A stretch of 64,000 nt of DNA from Aliiroseovarius zhejiangensis. GTDB lineage: Bacteria > Pseudomonadota > Alphaproteobacteria > Rhodobacterales > Rhodobacteraceae. Below, in pieces: positions 11,301-18,731 of this stretch (position 1 is the stretch's first letter; each line of letters opens with the position of its first letter). The notes under the pieces are model-generated. The model was not told the origin of the DNA and ran no database searches. It was given only the letters and a program-made list of their open reading frames with translations. The DNA lies in the NCBI RefSeq assembly GCF_014656375.1, contig NZ_BNCH01000001.1, positions 310,001-374,000 of the forward strand. The letters run 5' to 3'. The position numbers and the translations under genes were made by a program.

Positions 11301-12178
11301 GCTATGAATGGACCGGCGATCAGGAAGACCAGGCCGAGAGCCAGGCGTTTCTGGGGCAGGCTTTCATCGGCGCGCTTGGGTTGATGTTCATCATCCTTCT
11401 GGCGCAATTCAACAGCTTTTATAACTCGGTCCTGGTGTTGCTGGCGGTGGTGTTGTCCACCACAGGCGTTCTGATCGGAATGATGGTGATGCAACAGCCC
11501 TTCTCGATCATCATGACCGGCACAGGGATCGTGGCGCTGGCGGGGATCGTGGTGAACAACAACATCGTGCTGATCGATACCTATCAGGATTACGCCCGCT
11601 ACATGCCCCGGATCGAGGCGATCACCCGCACCGCCGAGGCGCGCATCCGCCCCGTCCTGCTGACCACGATCACAACCATGGCGGGCCTCGCCCCCATGAT
11701 GCTGGGTCTGTCGCTGGATTTCTTCAACGGTGGTTATTCGCTGGATGCGCCGACGGCGCTTTGGTGGAAGCAACTGGCGACGGCAGTGGTGTTCGGGCTG
11801 GGGATCGCGACGGTGCTGACGCTGGTCTTTACACCGTCGATGCTGGCCCTGCGCATCTGGATTTCGGCGGGCGCCTACCGCTCGGCCAACGGCCTGCGTG
11901 CATTGGCCCGCAGGTCGGGCCAGACCGCCCGCGATGCGGCACTGGACAAGGCCGCCCGTAAAACGACGCTGCACGATCTGGTCTGGGATCAGCCAGACGA
12001 TCAGGCACCACCCGTCGTAGAAGCGGAGACCGGCGACATGTCACCCAATGTGGAAGACATCAAACTGGTGCTGTCGCCGCGCGCGGCCCCACAGGCCACG
12101 GCGGCAAACCCGGTCTCAACCTCGGACCCCGACCCGGCGGATGATCGCCCGCCCGGCGGAAAGGACGCCGCAGAGTAA
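8369..12178 (+). CDS. RND efflux permease with extra central membrane segments and long C-terminal tail
   Basis: A 1269-residue proton-driven exporter, longer than the roughly 1040 residues of AcrB-type pumps. The usual two halves are present: TM1 and a porter domain, then TM2-6, then TM7, a second porter domain and TM8-12. Two additions are visible. Between TM6 (about 468-490) and TM7 (about 598-621) lie two further hydrophobic stretches, near 508-528 and 546-566. After TM12 there is an acidic, Pro-rich tail of about 120 residues. In TM4 the proton-relay motif reads VDG (Asp402, Gly403) where AcrB has two Asp. It is translationally coupled to the adaptor. Substrate unknown. Confidence 0.9.
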   Translation: MIGIIDWAANRARMVIAFVILSVLSGAIAYVSLPKEGEPDIEIPALFVSVPFPGISAADAEQLLLRPMETELADIDGLKTMSGTAAEGYAGVALEFEFGWNKTNVMADVRDAMNSAEGKFPQGFDSYTVNEINFSEFPIIIVNLTGNVPERTLVRMARDLQDRLEGLDAVLEASLTGYRDEMLEVEIDPLKLEAYNVTAGELIQVVQNNNQLIAAGDIKTPTGSTAVKIPSSFDEVQDVYDLPVKVNEDSVVTLGDLATIRLTFEDREGTARFNGDTTVALQVVKRKGYNLIDTAAEVRDLVDETRNSWPRELQQAVKIGTSNDQSYVVDSMVRQLEGSVITAIALVMIVVLGALGTRPALLVGFAIPTSFLLTFALFGALGVTISNIVMFGLILAVGMLVDGAIVVVEYADKKIREGVGPMSAYTAAAKRMFWPIVSSTATTLCAFLPMLFWPGIPGEFMGWLPKTLIFVLMASLLVALIYLPVVGGVSGRISRAIGLMSDALRGLPVWLRALLVLPSAYVLFLSAFQLLNPGYLFGGQPPFEGAMAILPGALMFLFGAVATSITLGSLSWHREAQRVQGGYRRTWFGHLIHFISGNPIMPLVSIALVIGFVVSTFMMYGRNNLGVEFFAESEPEQAIVYVRARGNLSLEEQDAMVKQAEEIALSTKGIDSVFAFAGAGGLNQNTGGAMGPRDSIGQLQIELVAWADRPSIEEHIKLFGLIPFTTTEIDPEYDGDYVMARLEERLATLPGIRSEVLNLNRGPASAKPVHLRLKGDDWDDLERAATLAIARFNDTPGLTAIEDTLPLPGIDWQIEVDVEEAGRYGTDVATVGGMVQLVTNGILLDTMRVDSSDEEIEIRVRLPRKDRVLSTLDGLKIRTATGLVPMSNFVTRKPVPSLAQIDRVDQSRYYDVKAGVQDGLVRLTGPDGTEEYMNAAEADRIMASEDGADLKRTPVTPNDLIAKLTTWLETADLPAGVSYEWTGDQEDQAESQAFLGQAFIGALGLMFIILLAQFNSFYNSVLVLLAVVLSTTGVLIGMMVMQQPFSIIMTGTGIVALAGIVVNNNIVLIDTYQDYARYMPRIEAITRTAEARIRPVLLTTITTMAGLAPMMLGLSLDFFNGGYSLDAPTALWWKQLATAVVFGLGIATVLTLVFTPSMLALRIWISAGAYRSANGLRALARRSGQTARDAALDKAARKTTLHDLVWDQPDDQAPPVVEAETGDMSPNVEDIKLVLSPRAAPQATAANPVSTSDPDPADDRPPGGKDAAE

Positions 12179-12216
12179 ACGTCGAACGCGTCCGCGCGAC
12201 CCTGTGAGGGACGGTC

Positions 12217-14085
12217 TTACTCCGCCAGTTTCAGATGACCTGGCGCGACCTGCGGTTCGGGGTCGTCTACGGCTTCCCGTGCCGCTTCGCTGGCCTGACG
12301 CGCCCACATCGCGGCATAGCGGCCATCCTGCGCAAGCAACGTATCATGGCTGCCACGCTCGACCACCTCGCCGGCCTCAAGCACGATGATTTCATCGGCA
12401 TCGACAATGGTGGACAGGCGGTGGGCAATGGTGATCACGGTGCGGCCTTCGCCCATCTCGCGCAGGCTTTCCTGAATGTCCCGCTCGGTCTGGGTGTCCA
12501 ACGCCGAGGTGGCTTCGTCAAGCAACAGGATCGGCGGGTTCTTCAGAAGCGTCCGGGCAATGCCAACGCGCTGCTTCTCGCCGCCCGACAGTTTCAAACC
12601 GCGTTCGCCCACCTGAGTGTCATACCCGTCCGGCAAGCTCATGATGAAGTCGTGGATCCTGGCAGCTTTCGCCGCGCCTTCCACCTCGGCCCGGCTGGCT
12701 TCGGGACGGCCATAGGCGATGTTGTAATAAACGCTGTCATTGAACAGAACCGTGTCCTGCGGTACCACGCCAATCACCCCATGCAGGCTGTCTTGCGTCA
12801 CGTCGCGCACGTCCTGCCCGTCGATCAGCAAGCGGCCCCCATTCACGTCATAGAAGCGGAACAGAAGCCGGCCAATCGTGGACTTTCCCGAGCCCGAGGG
12901 GCCGACAATCGCAACCGTATTGCCTGCAGGCACGTCGATGGAAACACCCTTCAGGATCGGCCGCTTTGGGTCATAGCCAAAGCGCAGATCCTCGAACCGC
13001 AAGGCCCCACCCGTGACGTTGATGTCGGGCGCGCCGGGTTTGTCCGTCACCTCGGCAGGTTGTTCCAGCAGGTCAAACATCTCGCCCATATCAACAAGCG
13101 ACTGGCGGATTTCGCGATAGACGGTGCCCAGGAAGTTCAGCGGCATGGTGATCTGGATCATATAGGCGTTGACCATGACGAAATCACCCACCGTCAGATC
13201 TCCACGCTGCACCCCGACCGCCGCCAGGACCATGACGCCCACCAGACCCAGCGTGATCAGCAAGGCCTGTCCGAAGTTCAGAAAAGCCAGTGAATACGAC
13301 GTCTTGAGCGCCGCTTTCTCATACCCCGCCATTGCCACGTCATAGCGTTCCGCCTCGCGCCGTTCGGCACCGAAATACTTGACGGTCTCAAAATTCAGCA
13401 GACTGTCGATGGCCTTCTGGTTGGCGTCCGTGTCCTGATCGTTCATTTCCTTGCGGATACGCACCCGCCATTCCGTCACCTTGAAGGTAAACCAGACATA
13501 GGCGCCGATCGTTCCAACAACGACGGCCAAGTACCAGACATCAAAGACGAAAAACAGGATGGCCGAGATCAGCGCAAGCTCCAGTACCAGCGGCCCCATG
13601 GAAAACAGCATGAAGCGCAAAAGGAACTCGACTCCCTTCACGCCGCGTTCGATGATCCGCGACAGCCCGCCCGTCTTGCGCGTGATGTGATAGCGCATGG
13701 ACAGACGGTGAATGTGGGTGAAGGTTTCCAACGCCAGCTGCCGCAACGCGCGTTGACCGACACGGGCAAACACCGCGTCGCGCAATTGCTGGAACCCGTT
13801 GGTCATGATCCGCGCCATACCATAGGCCAGCGTCAACCCGATGGCCCCGACGCCCAGCATCCACGCCTCGCCCGAGGTTTCGCCGCTCAGCACATCGACC
13901 GCACCCTTGTACAGAAACGGGGTCAGCACTGACACAATCTTGGACGCCAGCAGCATCACCAGTGCGATGACCACACGCCGTTTCACCCAGGGCTGATCGT
14001 CGGGCCACAGATACGGCGCGACGCGCTTGATCGTGCGCCACCCGTTCTTGGGCGCTTCGGTCGAGGTGATACGGGACGGAGCCAT
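12217..14085 (-). CDS. Atm1/HMT1-type ABC exporter (fused permease and ATPase)
   Basis: A 622-residue half-transporter that probably works as a homodimer in the inner membrane. Six membrane helices precede a C-terminal ATPase with Walker A GPSGSGKST, signature LSGGEKQRV, Walker B LLLDEATSALD and H-loop AHRLS. The stretches NFETVKYFG and AYMIQITMPLNFLG are hallmarks of the Atm1/ABCB7 group, whose bacterial members export glutathione-metal conjugates or related thiols. I chose the ATG at 14085 because AAGG lies just upstream and the preceding frame is Arg/Pro-rich without similarity. It is divergent from an ArsR-family gene, which suggests metal-dependent control. Confidence 0.9.
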   Translation of the reverse strand: MAPSRITSTEAPKNGWRTIKRVAPYLWPDDQPWVKRRVVIALVMLLASKIVSVLTPFLYKGAVDVLSGETSGEAWMLGVGAIGLTLAYGMARIMTNGFQQLRDAVFARVGQRALRQLALETFTHIHRLSMRYHITRKTGGLSRIIERGVKGVEFLLRFMLFSMGPLVLELALISAILFFVFDVWYLAVVVGTIGAYVWFTFKVTEWRVRIRKEMNDQDTDANQKAIDSLLNFETVKYFGAERREAERYDVAMAGYEKAALKTSYSLAFLNFGQALLITLGLVGVMVLAAVGVQRGDLTVGDFVMVNAYMIQITMPLNFLGTVYREIRQSLVDMGEMFDLLEQPAEVTDKPGAPDINVTGGALRFEDLRFGYDPKRPILKGVSIDVPAGNTVAIVGPSGSGKSTIGRLLFRFYDVNGGRLLIDGQDVRDVTQDSLHGVIGVVPQDTVLFNDSVYYNIAYGRPEASRAEVEGAAKAARIHDFIMSLPDGYDTQVGERGLKLSGGEKQRVGIARTLLKNPPILLLDEATSALDTQTERDIQESLREMGEGRTVITIAHRLSTIVDADEIIVLEAGEVVERGSHDTLLAQDGRYAAMWARQASEAAREAVDDPEPQVAPGHLKLAE

Positions 14086-14148
14086 GATTAACCTTGTCTG
14101 GGCTGGCCCGCGCCGCCCGCACAGGGCGGAGGCAGACGGGGCTTGCGT

Positions 14149-14180
14149 CATTTCAATATTTCACCGATATTTGAAATATG
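14149..14180. promoter_or_regulatory. Palindromic candidate ArsR operator in the divergent promoter
   Basis: The 13-base palindrome ATATTTGAAATAT (14167-14179) overlaps the ATG of the ArsR gene. With the flanking ATTTCAATATTT (14150-14161) it forms a larger imperfect inverted repeat. AT-rich dyads of this kind at the start of an ArsR-family gene suit autoregulation and control of the divergent Atm1-type exporter. Binding is inferred. Confidence 0.5.
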
Positions 14181-14519
14181 GAGCAGAGTCGAGTCCTCAA
14201 ATCCCTGTCCGCGATGGCACATGACACACGGTTGGAAATCGTGCGTCTGCTGGTGCCGCTTGGCAAAGACGGGCTGGCCGCAGGTGCCATCGCCGAAGCT
14301 CTTGGCGTGTCGGCGTCGGGCTTGTCCTTCCATTTGTCACAGCTGGAAGCAGCGGGGCTTCTGACCTCACGCAAGGCGTCGCGCCATGTGATTTACGCGG
14401 CCGACTGCAAGGCTCTGGGCGCCGTCATTGCCTATCTTCTGAACGATTGTTGCGCGCGCGACCCGGATATCTGCGCCTGCACGGACGAAGCCCGCCAGAC
14501 CGAGCAGGCAGGGGCATAA
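14178..14519 (+). CDS. ArsR/SmtB-family metal-sensing repressor
   Basis: A 113-residue winged-helix regulator. The N-terminal helix (KSLSAMAHDTRLEIVRLL) and recognition helix (GVSASGLSFHLSQLEAAGLL) follow the ArsR plan. The C-terminus carries a cysteine group, CC at about residues 94-95 and CxC near residue 100, suitable for soft metal or metalloid binding. It is divergently arranged with the Atm1-type exporter, and a palindrome overlaps its start codon. Inferred role: repressor of itself and the exporter, released by metal. The ligand cannot be told from sequence. Confidence 0.9.
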   Translation: MEQSRVLKSLSAMAHDTRLEIVRLLVPLGKDGLAAGAIAEALGVSASGLSFHLSQLEAAGLLTSRKASRHVIYAADCKALGAVIAYLLNDCCARDPDICACTDEARQTEQAGA

Positions 14520-14537
14520 GCCCCGCCCGTGCATCGA

Positions 14538-15776
14538 TCACTCCGGGTTCGGTATGGTAAAGACCTGCCCGGGATAGATCAGGTCGGGGTCACGGATTTG
14601 CCCGCGATTGGCAGCAAAGACGCGCACGTAAAGCGGCCCTTCGCCCAAATGTTCGCGCGCGATGGCCCATAGGGTTGATCCCGGCTGCACCGTCACCGCT
14701 GCGACCCGTGTTGTGGGCGTCTCGGATCCCGTATTGGCAGCGGTCAGCTGGGCGGGTTCTTCACGTTTGAACGGCGTTTCGGTGCGCGATGTGACAGTTC
14801 CGTCTGCGGCCAGCTCATCGACGCGCAGCGTGTAAACGCCGCCGTCCACCTTGGGCAGCGGCACACGCCATTGGCCACTTTCCGACACTTCCCCGATCTC
14901 AATCGGCTCGTTGTCCAGATAAACGCGCAGATTGGCACCGCCTTGCCCGCGTCCGGACAGGGCCACATCGCCTGCATCATCGTAGGTGATGGCGTCAATG
15001 ACGATATTGTCGACCTGCGGTCGGCCGGTGCCATCCTGCAAGACAGCGATCCCCTCATCATCCGCCAGCAGCACCTGAGGCGCTGAGGCAACGGTGTCCG
15101 AGCCGTCCGGGCTGGACAACGCGCCTGCCCCGGACGGCGCAAGCGTGTCGCCTGTTTCCGGCGCCTCGGCCACCACTTCGGCTTCTGCAACCGCTGCTGT
15201 ATCCGGGACAGGACGGGTCGGGGCAATCAGCACGGTTTGCGGGCTTTGGCCGTTTTCGATCGCTTGCCCACTGTCATCCAGCATCGTCAGGCCCAGGGCA
15301 CCGGGTGAGGTGATCGGCAAGTCCAGCAGCGCCACGAAGTTCCCGTCGCTGCCGACTGTCACGTCTTCCAGCGGTGCGCCATCAAGAGTCAGTTGAACGG
15401 TGCTTCCGGGGGCAGCGTGCCCGGCAATCACGGCATTGCCTTCGGGATCGACGCGAACCACGTCAAAACCCGGCGAGGCATCCTCCGATCCCGGCGACTC
15501 CCCGGCCATTTCCTTGGTTTGATCATCACTTTTTGGGGGAAGCGCGGCTGTTGCATCTGTATCGGGCGCCGGGGCGGGCACTGTGTCTGCCGGGGATGTC
15601 TCGGCCGCTTGGGGCGTGTTCGTCGGGGCCGGCGTCTGCGCGACTGGGCTGGGGTCGACGGCGTCGCGGTTTCTCGTCCCAAGATAAAAGGCCAAGCCCG
15701 CGCCAAGGGCCAGAACAACCCCTGCCACCACGAAATATCCGGTCCTGTTCCCGGTGTTGCCTGTCTCGGTCGTCAT
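14538..15776 (-). CDS. LysM-domain membrane-anchored protein with low-complexity region
   Basis: A 412-residue protein with one N-terminal membrane helix (TGYFVVAGVVLALGAGLAF), a Pro/Ala/Asp-rich segment of about 100 residues, repeated beta-rich Ig/bacterial-adhesion-like stretches (for example APGSTVQLTLDGAPL and SGRGQGGANLRVYLD), and a C-terminal LysM domain (QPGSTLWAIAREHLG to YPGQVFTIP). The ATG at 15776 follows GGGGAC, and the membrane helix begins shortly after. It probably binds peptidoglycan from the inner membrane. The type is common in Rhodobacterales next to a LOG gene; the exact role is unknown. Confidence 0.85.
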   Translation of the reverse strand: MTTETGNTGNRTGYFVVAGVVLALGAGLAFYLGTRNRDAVDPSPVAQTPAPTNTPQAAETSPADTVPAPAPDTDATAALPPKSDDQTKEMAGESPGSEDASPGFDVVRVDPEGNAVIAGHAAPGSTVQLTLDGAPLEDVTVGSDGNFVALLDLPITSPGALGLTMLDDSGQAIENGQSPQTVLIAPTRPVPDTAAVAEAEVVAEAPETGDTLAPSGAGALSSPDGSDTVASAPQVLLADDEGIAVLQDGTGRPQVDNIVIDAITYDDAGDVALSGRGQGGANLRVYLDNEPIEIGEVSESGQWRVPLPKVDGGVYTLRVDELAADGTVTSRTETPFKREEPAQLTAANTGSETPTTRVAAVTVQPGSTLWAIAREHLGEGPLYVRVFAANRGQIRDPDLIYPGQVFTIPNPE

Positions 15777-15883
15777 ATGCGTCCCCTGTCGGGCGATCTT
15801 TTCGCCGCGCCGCTTGTTCGACAGTAGCAATACCGCTAACACCGGTCAAAAGATCATTCTGGCAGCAACAAACAGGGACATAC

Positions 15884-16441
15884 ATGACAGAGCACACGGC
15901 ATCGGTCTGCGTTTACTGCGGCTCGCGCTTCGGCGCTGATCCCGCCTATCGCGAGGTGGCAACAACACTGGGCACCGCCTTGGCACAGAACGGGTGGCGG
16001 CTGGTCTATGGGGCCGGGGATGTCGGGTTGATGGGCACGGTCGCCGTTGCCGCCCAGATCGAGGGTGCCGAGACGTTTGGCGTCATACCCCAGCACCTGA
16101 TGAAATGGGAGGTCGGCAAGCGCGACCTGACCACCTTCATCGTGACCGAGAACATGCACGAGCGCAAAAAAGTCATGTTCATGAACTCGGATGCCGTTGT
16201 GGTCCTGCCGGGCGGGGCCGGATCGCTGGACGAGTTTTTTGAGGTTCTGACATGGCGCCAGCTTGGTCTGCATGCCAAGCCAATCCTGCTGATGAACGTA
16301 AACGGGTTCTGGGATCCGCTGATCACGCTGATGGATCACGTGATCGACCAGGGGTTCGCCGAAGACAGCCTGCGCGGCTTCATCACCGTCGTATCGGATG
16401 TGGATCAGGCAATCACGGCCCTGCGCGCCGCCCTGTCCTGA
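15884..16441 (+). CDS. LOG family protein (TIGR00730), cytokinin-type phosphoribohydrolase
   Basis: A 185-residue Rossmann-like enzyme that hydrolyses nucleoside 5'-monophosphates to base and ribose 5-phosphate. The signature PGGAGSLDEFFE (PGGxGxxxE) and the upstream motif VYGAGDVGLMG are intact. The ATG at 15884 fits the family's usual N-terminus (SVCVYCGSRFG). The 3' end overlaps the converging rarD gene by 37 bases. In bacteria the natural role is often nucleotide salvage; cytokinin production cannot be claimed from sequence. Confidence 0.88.
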   Translation: MTEHTASVCVYCGSRFGADPAYREVATTLGTALAQNGWRLVYGAGDVGLMGTVAVAAQIEGAETFGVIPQHLMKWEVGKRDLTTFIVTENMHERKKVMFMNSDAVVVLPGGAGSLDEFFEVLTWRQLGLHAKPILLMNVNGFWDPLITLMDHVIDQGFAEDSLRGFITVVSDVDQAITALRAALS

Positions 16442-17319
16442 CGATAGGCCTCGGCAGAGTAAATCGCGAGCGCAAGCCAGATGAGTGGGAAAGCGATCAT
16501 GTGCCACAGCGTCACTTGCTCGCCCAGAATGGCGACCGCGCAGGTGAACTGTAGACTGGGGTTCAGGTATTGCACCAGCCCCACCGTGGACAAGGCCAGC
16601 CGGCGTGACGCGAAGCTGAACAGCATCAGCGGCACCGCCGTGATCAGACCCGATGCGACCAGCAGCGCGCTGTCCCAAAGATGGGTGCCGAACACGCCGC
16701 CCGTGCGTCCGACGATCCCCTGCCACCCTGCCATGTGGGTGCCGAACAGCCAGACCATGGCGAAGGGCGCCAGCAAAAGCACCTCGGCGGTGACAGACAG
16801 GATCGGCCCTGATGTGAGCGTCTTCTTGATCACTCCATAGATCGCGAATGTCCCCCCCAGAAGCAGCGACAGCCACGGCGCCACGCCCAGCCCCAAGGTC
16901 AGCGTCAGCACCGCCGTCCCGGCAAGAAGCAGTGCGATCGCCTTGCCGCGGGTGATCCGTTCACCGAACAAGAGGCGACCCAGCACCACCATGATCAGTG
17001 GAAAGATGAAATAGCCCAGGCTGGCCTGAACCACCATTCCGATCTGAACCGACAGGATGAACCCACCCCAGTTGACCGAGATCACAAGCGCGGCCAACAC
17101 CACCAGCAACGCAGAGCGGCCCCGAAGCAAGGCGGGCAACTCGCCCAAGCGACCTTGCACGGCGAGGATGGTTCCAAAAATCGCCAGCGACCAAATCGTG
17201 CGATGGCTGAGCAGTTCCAGCGGTGGCACATGCTCCAGCAGCTTGTAAAACAGTGGCGACAGGCCCCAGACAACACAGGCGGCAACAATCGCCACCACCC
17301 CTTTCATGGTATCGGTCAC
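16405..17319 (-). CDS. rarD: RarD-type EamA/DMT-family transporter
   Basis: A 304-residue inner-membrane protein with about ten hydrophobic helices in two EamA repeats, matching RarD (starting KGVVAIVAACVVWGLSPLFYK). Substrate unproven; RarD in other bacteria is linked to chloramphenicol sensitivity only by old genetic data. The start is taken as GTG at 17319, which has GGGAGG 8 bases upstream; the ATG four codons later would be too far from it. The gene overlaps the LOG gene tail-to-tail. Confidence 0.85.
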   Translation of the reverse strand: MTDTMKGVVAIVAACVVWGLSPLFYKLLEHVPPLELLSHRTIWSLAIFGTILAVQGRLGELPALLRGRSALLVVLAALVISVNWGGFILSVQIGMVVQASLGYFIFPLIMVVLGRLLFGERITRGKAIALLLAGTAVLTLTLGLGVAPWLSLLLGGTFAIYGVIKKTLTSGPILSVTAEVLLLAPFAMVWLFGTHMAGWQGIVGRTGGVFGTHLWDSALLVASGLITAVPLMLFSFASRRLALSTVGLVQYLNPSLQFTCAVAILGEQVTLWHMIAFPLIWLALAIYSAEAYRQDRAARRAVIA

Positions 17320-17357
17320 TCCGCGCGCCTCCCTTTGCCCACCGACCTGTCTTGGCA

Positions 17358-17388
17358 CAAAAAAAGCGGCCGCCCAAGTGGCGACCGC
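17358..17388 (-). terminator. Terminator of sodB
   Basis: On the minus strand, a 9-bp stem GCGGTCGCC/GGCGGCCGC (one G-U pair) with a 5-base loop is followed by seven T residues. It lies just downstream of the sodB stop and separates it from rarD. Confidence 0.88.
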
Positions 17389-17443
17389 CATGATGTTTCG
17401 TGATGGGCAAGGCCACGGATCCCACCGCCTGCCCATGTTCTGG

Positions 17444-18043
17444 TTACAGGCGCGAGGCCACGTTTTCCCAGTTCACGAGGTTGTTCAGGAAGTTGTCCAG
17501 ATAGGCCGGACGCTTGTTGCGGAAGTCGATGTAATAGGAATGCTCCCACACATCGCAACCCAGCAGCGCAGTCTGACCAAAGCACAGCGGGTTCACGCCG
17601 TTTTCGGTTTTCGTGACTTTCAGGCTACCATCGGTGTCTTTCACCAGCCAGGCCCAACCCGAGCCGAACTGCCCCGCACCAGCCGCAGCAAATTGCGACT
17701 TGAACTCGTCAACCGAGCCAAAGCTTTCGGTGATCGCTTTTTCAAGCTCACCCGGCATGGCGGTTTTGCCCGGACCCATCATTTCCCAGAACTGGTTGTG
17801 GTTCCAAAGCTGGCTGATGTTGTTGAAAATGCCGTTCTGCGCCACGGCGTTCTTGTCATAGGTGCCGGTGATGATGTCTTCCAGCGACTTGTTTTCCCAC
17901 TCGGTCCCGGCAATCAGCTTGTTGCCATTGTCGACATAGGCCTTGTGGTGCAGGTCGTGGTGATATTCCAGCGTTTCCGCCGACATGCCCAAATCGGCAA
18001 GCGCGTCGTGTGCGTAAGGAAGATCGGGAAGTTCAAAAGCCAT
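17444..18043 (-). CDS. sodB: Superoxide dismutase, Fe type
   Basis: A 199-residue Fe/Mn superoxide dismutase. Metal ligands are visible: His in LEYHHDLHHKAY, His in QLWNHNQFW, and Asp and His in DVWEHSYYIDF. The Gln in ISQLWNH sits where Fe enzymes carry their active-site Gln, which favours iron over manganese. The ATG at 18043 follows AGGGGG. Monocistronic, ending in a strong terminator. It neighbours soxBDAG, whose enzyme makes hydrogen peroxide, though the link may be accidental. Confidence 0.95.
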   Translation of the reverse strand: MAFELPDLPYAHDALADLGMSAETLEYHHDLHHKAYVDNGNKLIAGTEWENKSLEDIITGTYDKNAVAQNGIFNNISQLWNHNQFWEMMGPGKTAMPGELEKAITESFGSVDEFKSQFAAAGAGQFGSGWAWLVKDTDGSLKVTKTENGVNPLCFGQTALLGCDVWEHSYYIDFRNKRPAYLDNFLNNLVNWENVASRL

Positions 18044-18176
18044 ATCTAGCCCCCTGTTCATGCGTGTTTCCGTTACGTCCTAGATGGGGTAGCAGGCGGG
18101 GGAAGGTCAAGGGGCAAGGCGGAAAACCCTGCCCCCGGGTACACTTATCCGCGCACGAACGCGGCACGGGGGGGTG

Positions 18177-18731
18177 TCAGACCACCTCGCCCCCTCGCTT
18201 GGCGGCATCGGACAGGATGTCAAACGCGTATTGCGCGACCGAGCGGAAACACACCAGCACGGCGGTTTCATCATCTTCCAGATAGAACGCGGCCGGGATC
18301 TGGGCGATGCGGGTGCGGCGCAGCATGCCCGGCTGCATGACCGAAGTGTCGGCGGGCGTCAGCTTGGCGATCACCTCACGGCAGGCAGCCCCGGTCACAC
18401 GAAAGACGGCGCGCGCATCCGAGACATTGACCACCAATGCATGTTCGTTCGCCAGCGCCTTGCTGGCTGCATCTACCACGTTTGGCGCTTCTGCATGATC
18501 CACGATCAGCAACAGCTCATCAGGCGACATCCAGCCCGCGCGCCCTTTTACGCCCTCGGTGATCTCGCCTTGCCCTGGTATGTCTGCGCCCGTTGCGGTC
18601 TTGACCGCCTTGGCGACCGCAGCGGACGACAGATCACCACGCAGGGTGATCATGCCGACCAACCCGGCCTCATCGACCTTGCAATAGCCGTCAAATGACG
18701 CGCCTTGCAGCGCGGAAACAGCGTTAGACAT
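18177..18731 (-). CDS. soxG: Sarcosine oxidase gamma subunit
   Basis: A 184-residue GcvT/YgfZ-like subunit of heterotetrameric sarcosine oxidase, which converts sarcosine, oxygen and tetrahydrofolate to glycine, hydrogen peroxide and 5,10-methylene-tetrahydrofolate. It is recognised by residues such as GWMSPDELLL and FRSVAQYAFDILS and by position last in the operon. The ATG at 18731 has GGGGAG upstream and overlaps the end of soxA by 8 bases, indicating coupling. Confidence 0.92.
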   Translation of the reverse strand: MSNAVSALQGASFDGYCKVDEAGLVGMITLRGDLSSAAVAKAVKTATGADIPGQGEITEGVKGRAGWMSPDELLLIVDHAEAPNVVDAASKALANEHALVVNVSDARAVFRVTGAACREVIAKLTPADTSVMQPGMLRRTRIAQIPAAFYLEDDETAVLVCFRSVAQYAFDILSDAAKRGGEVV

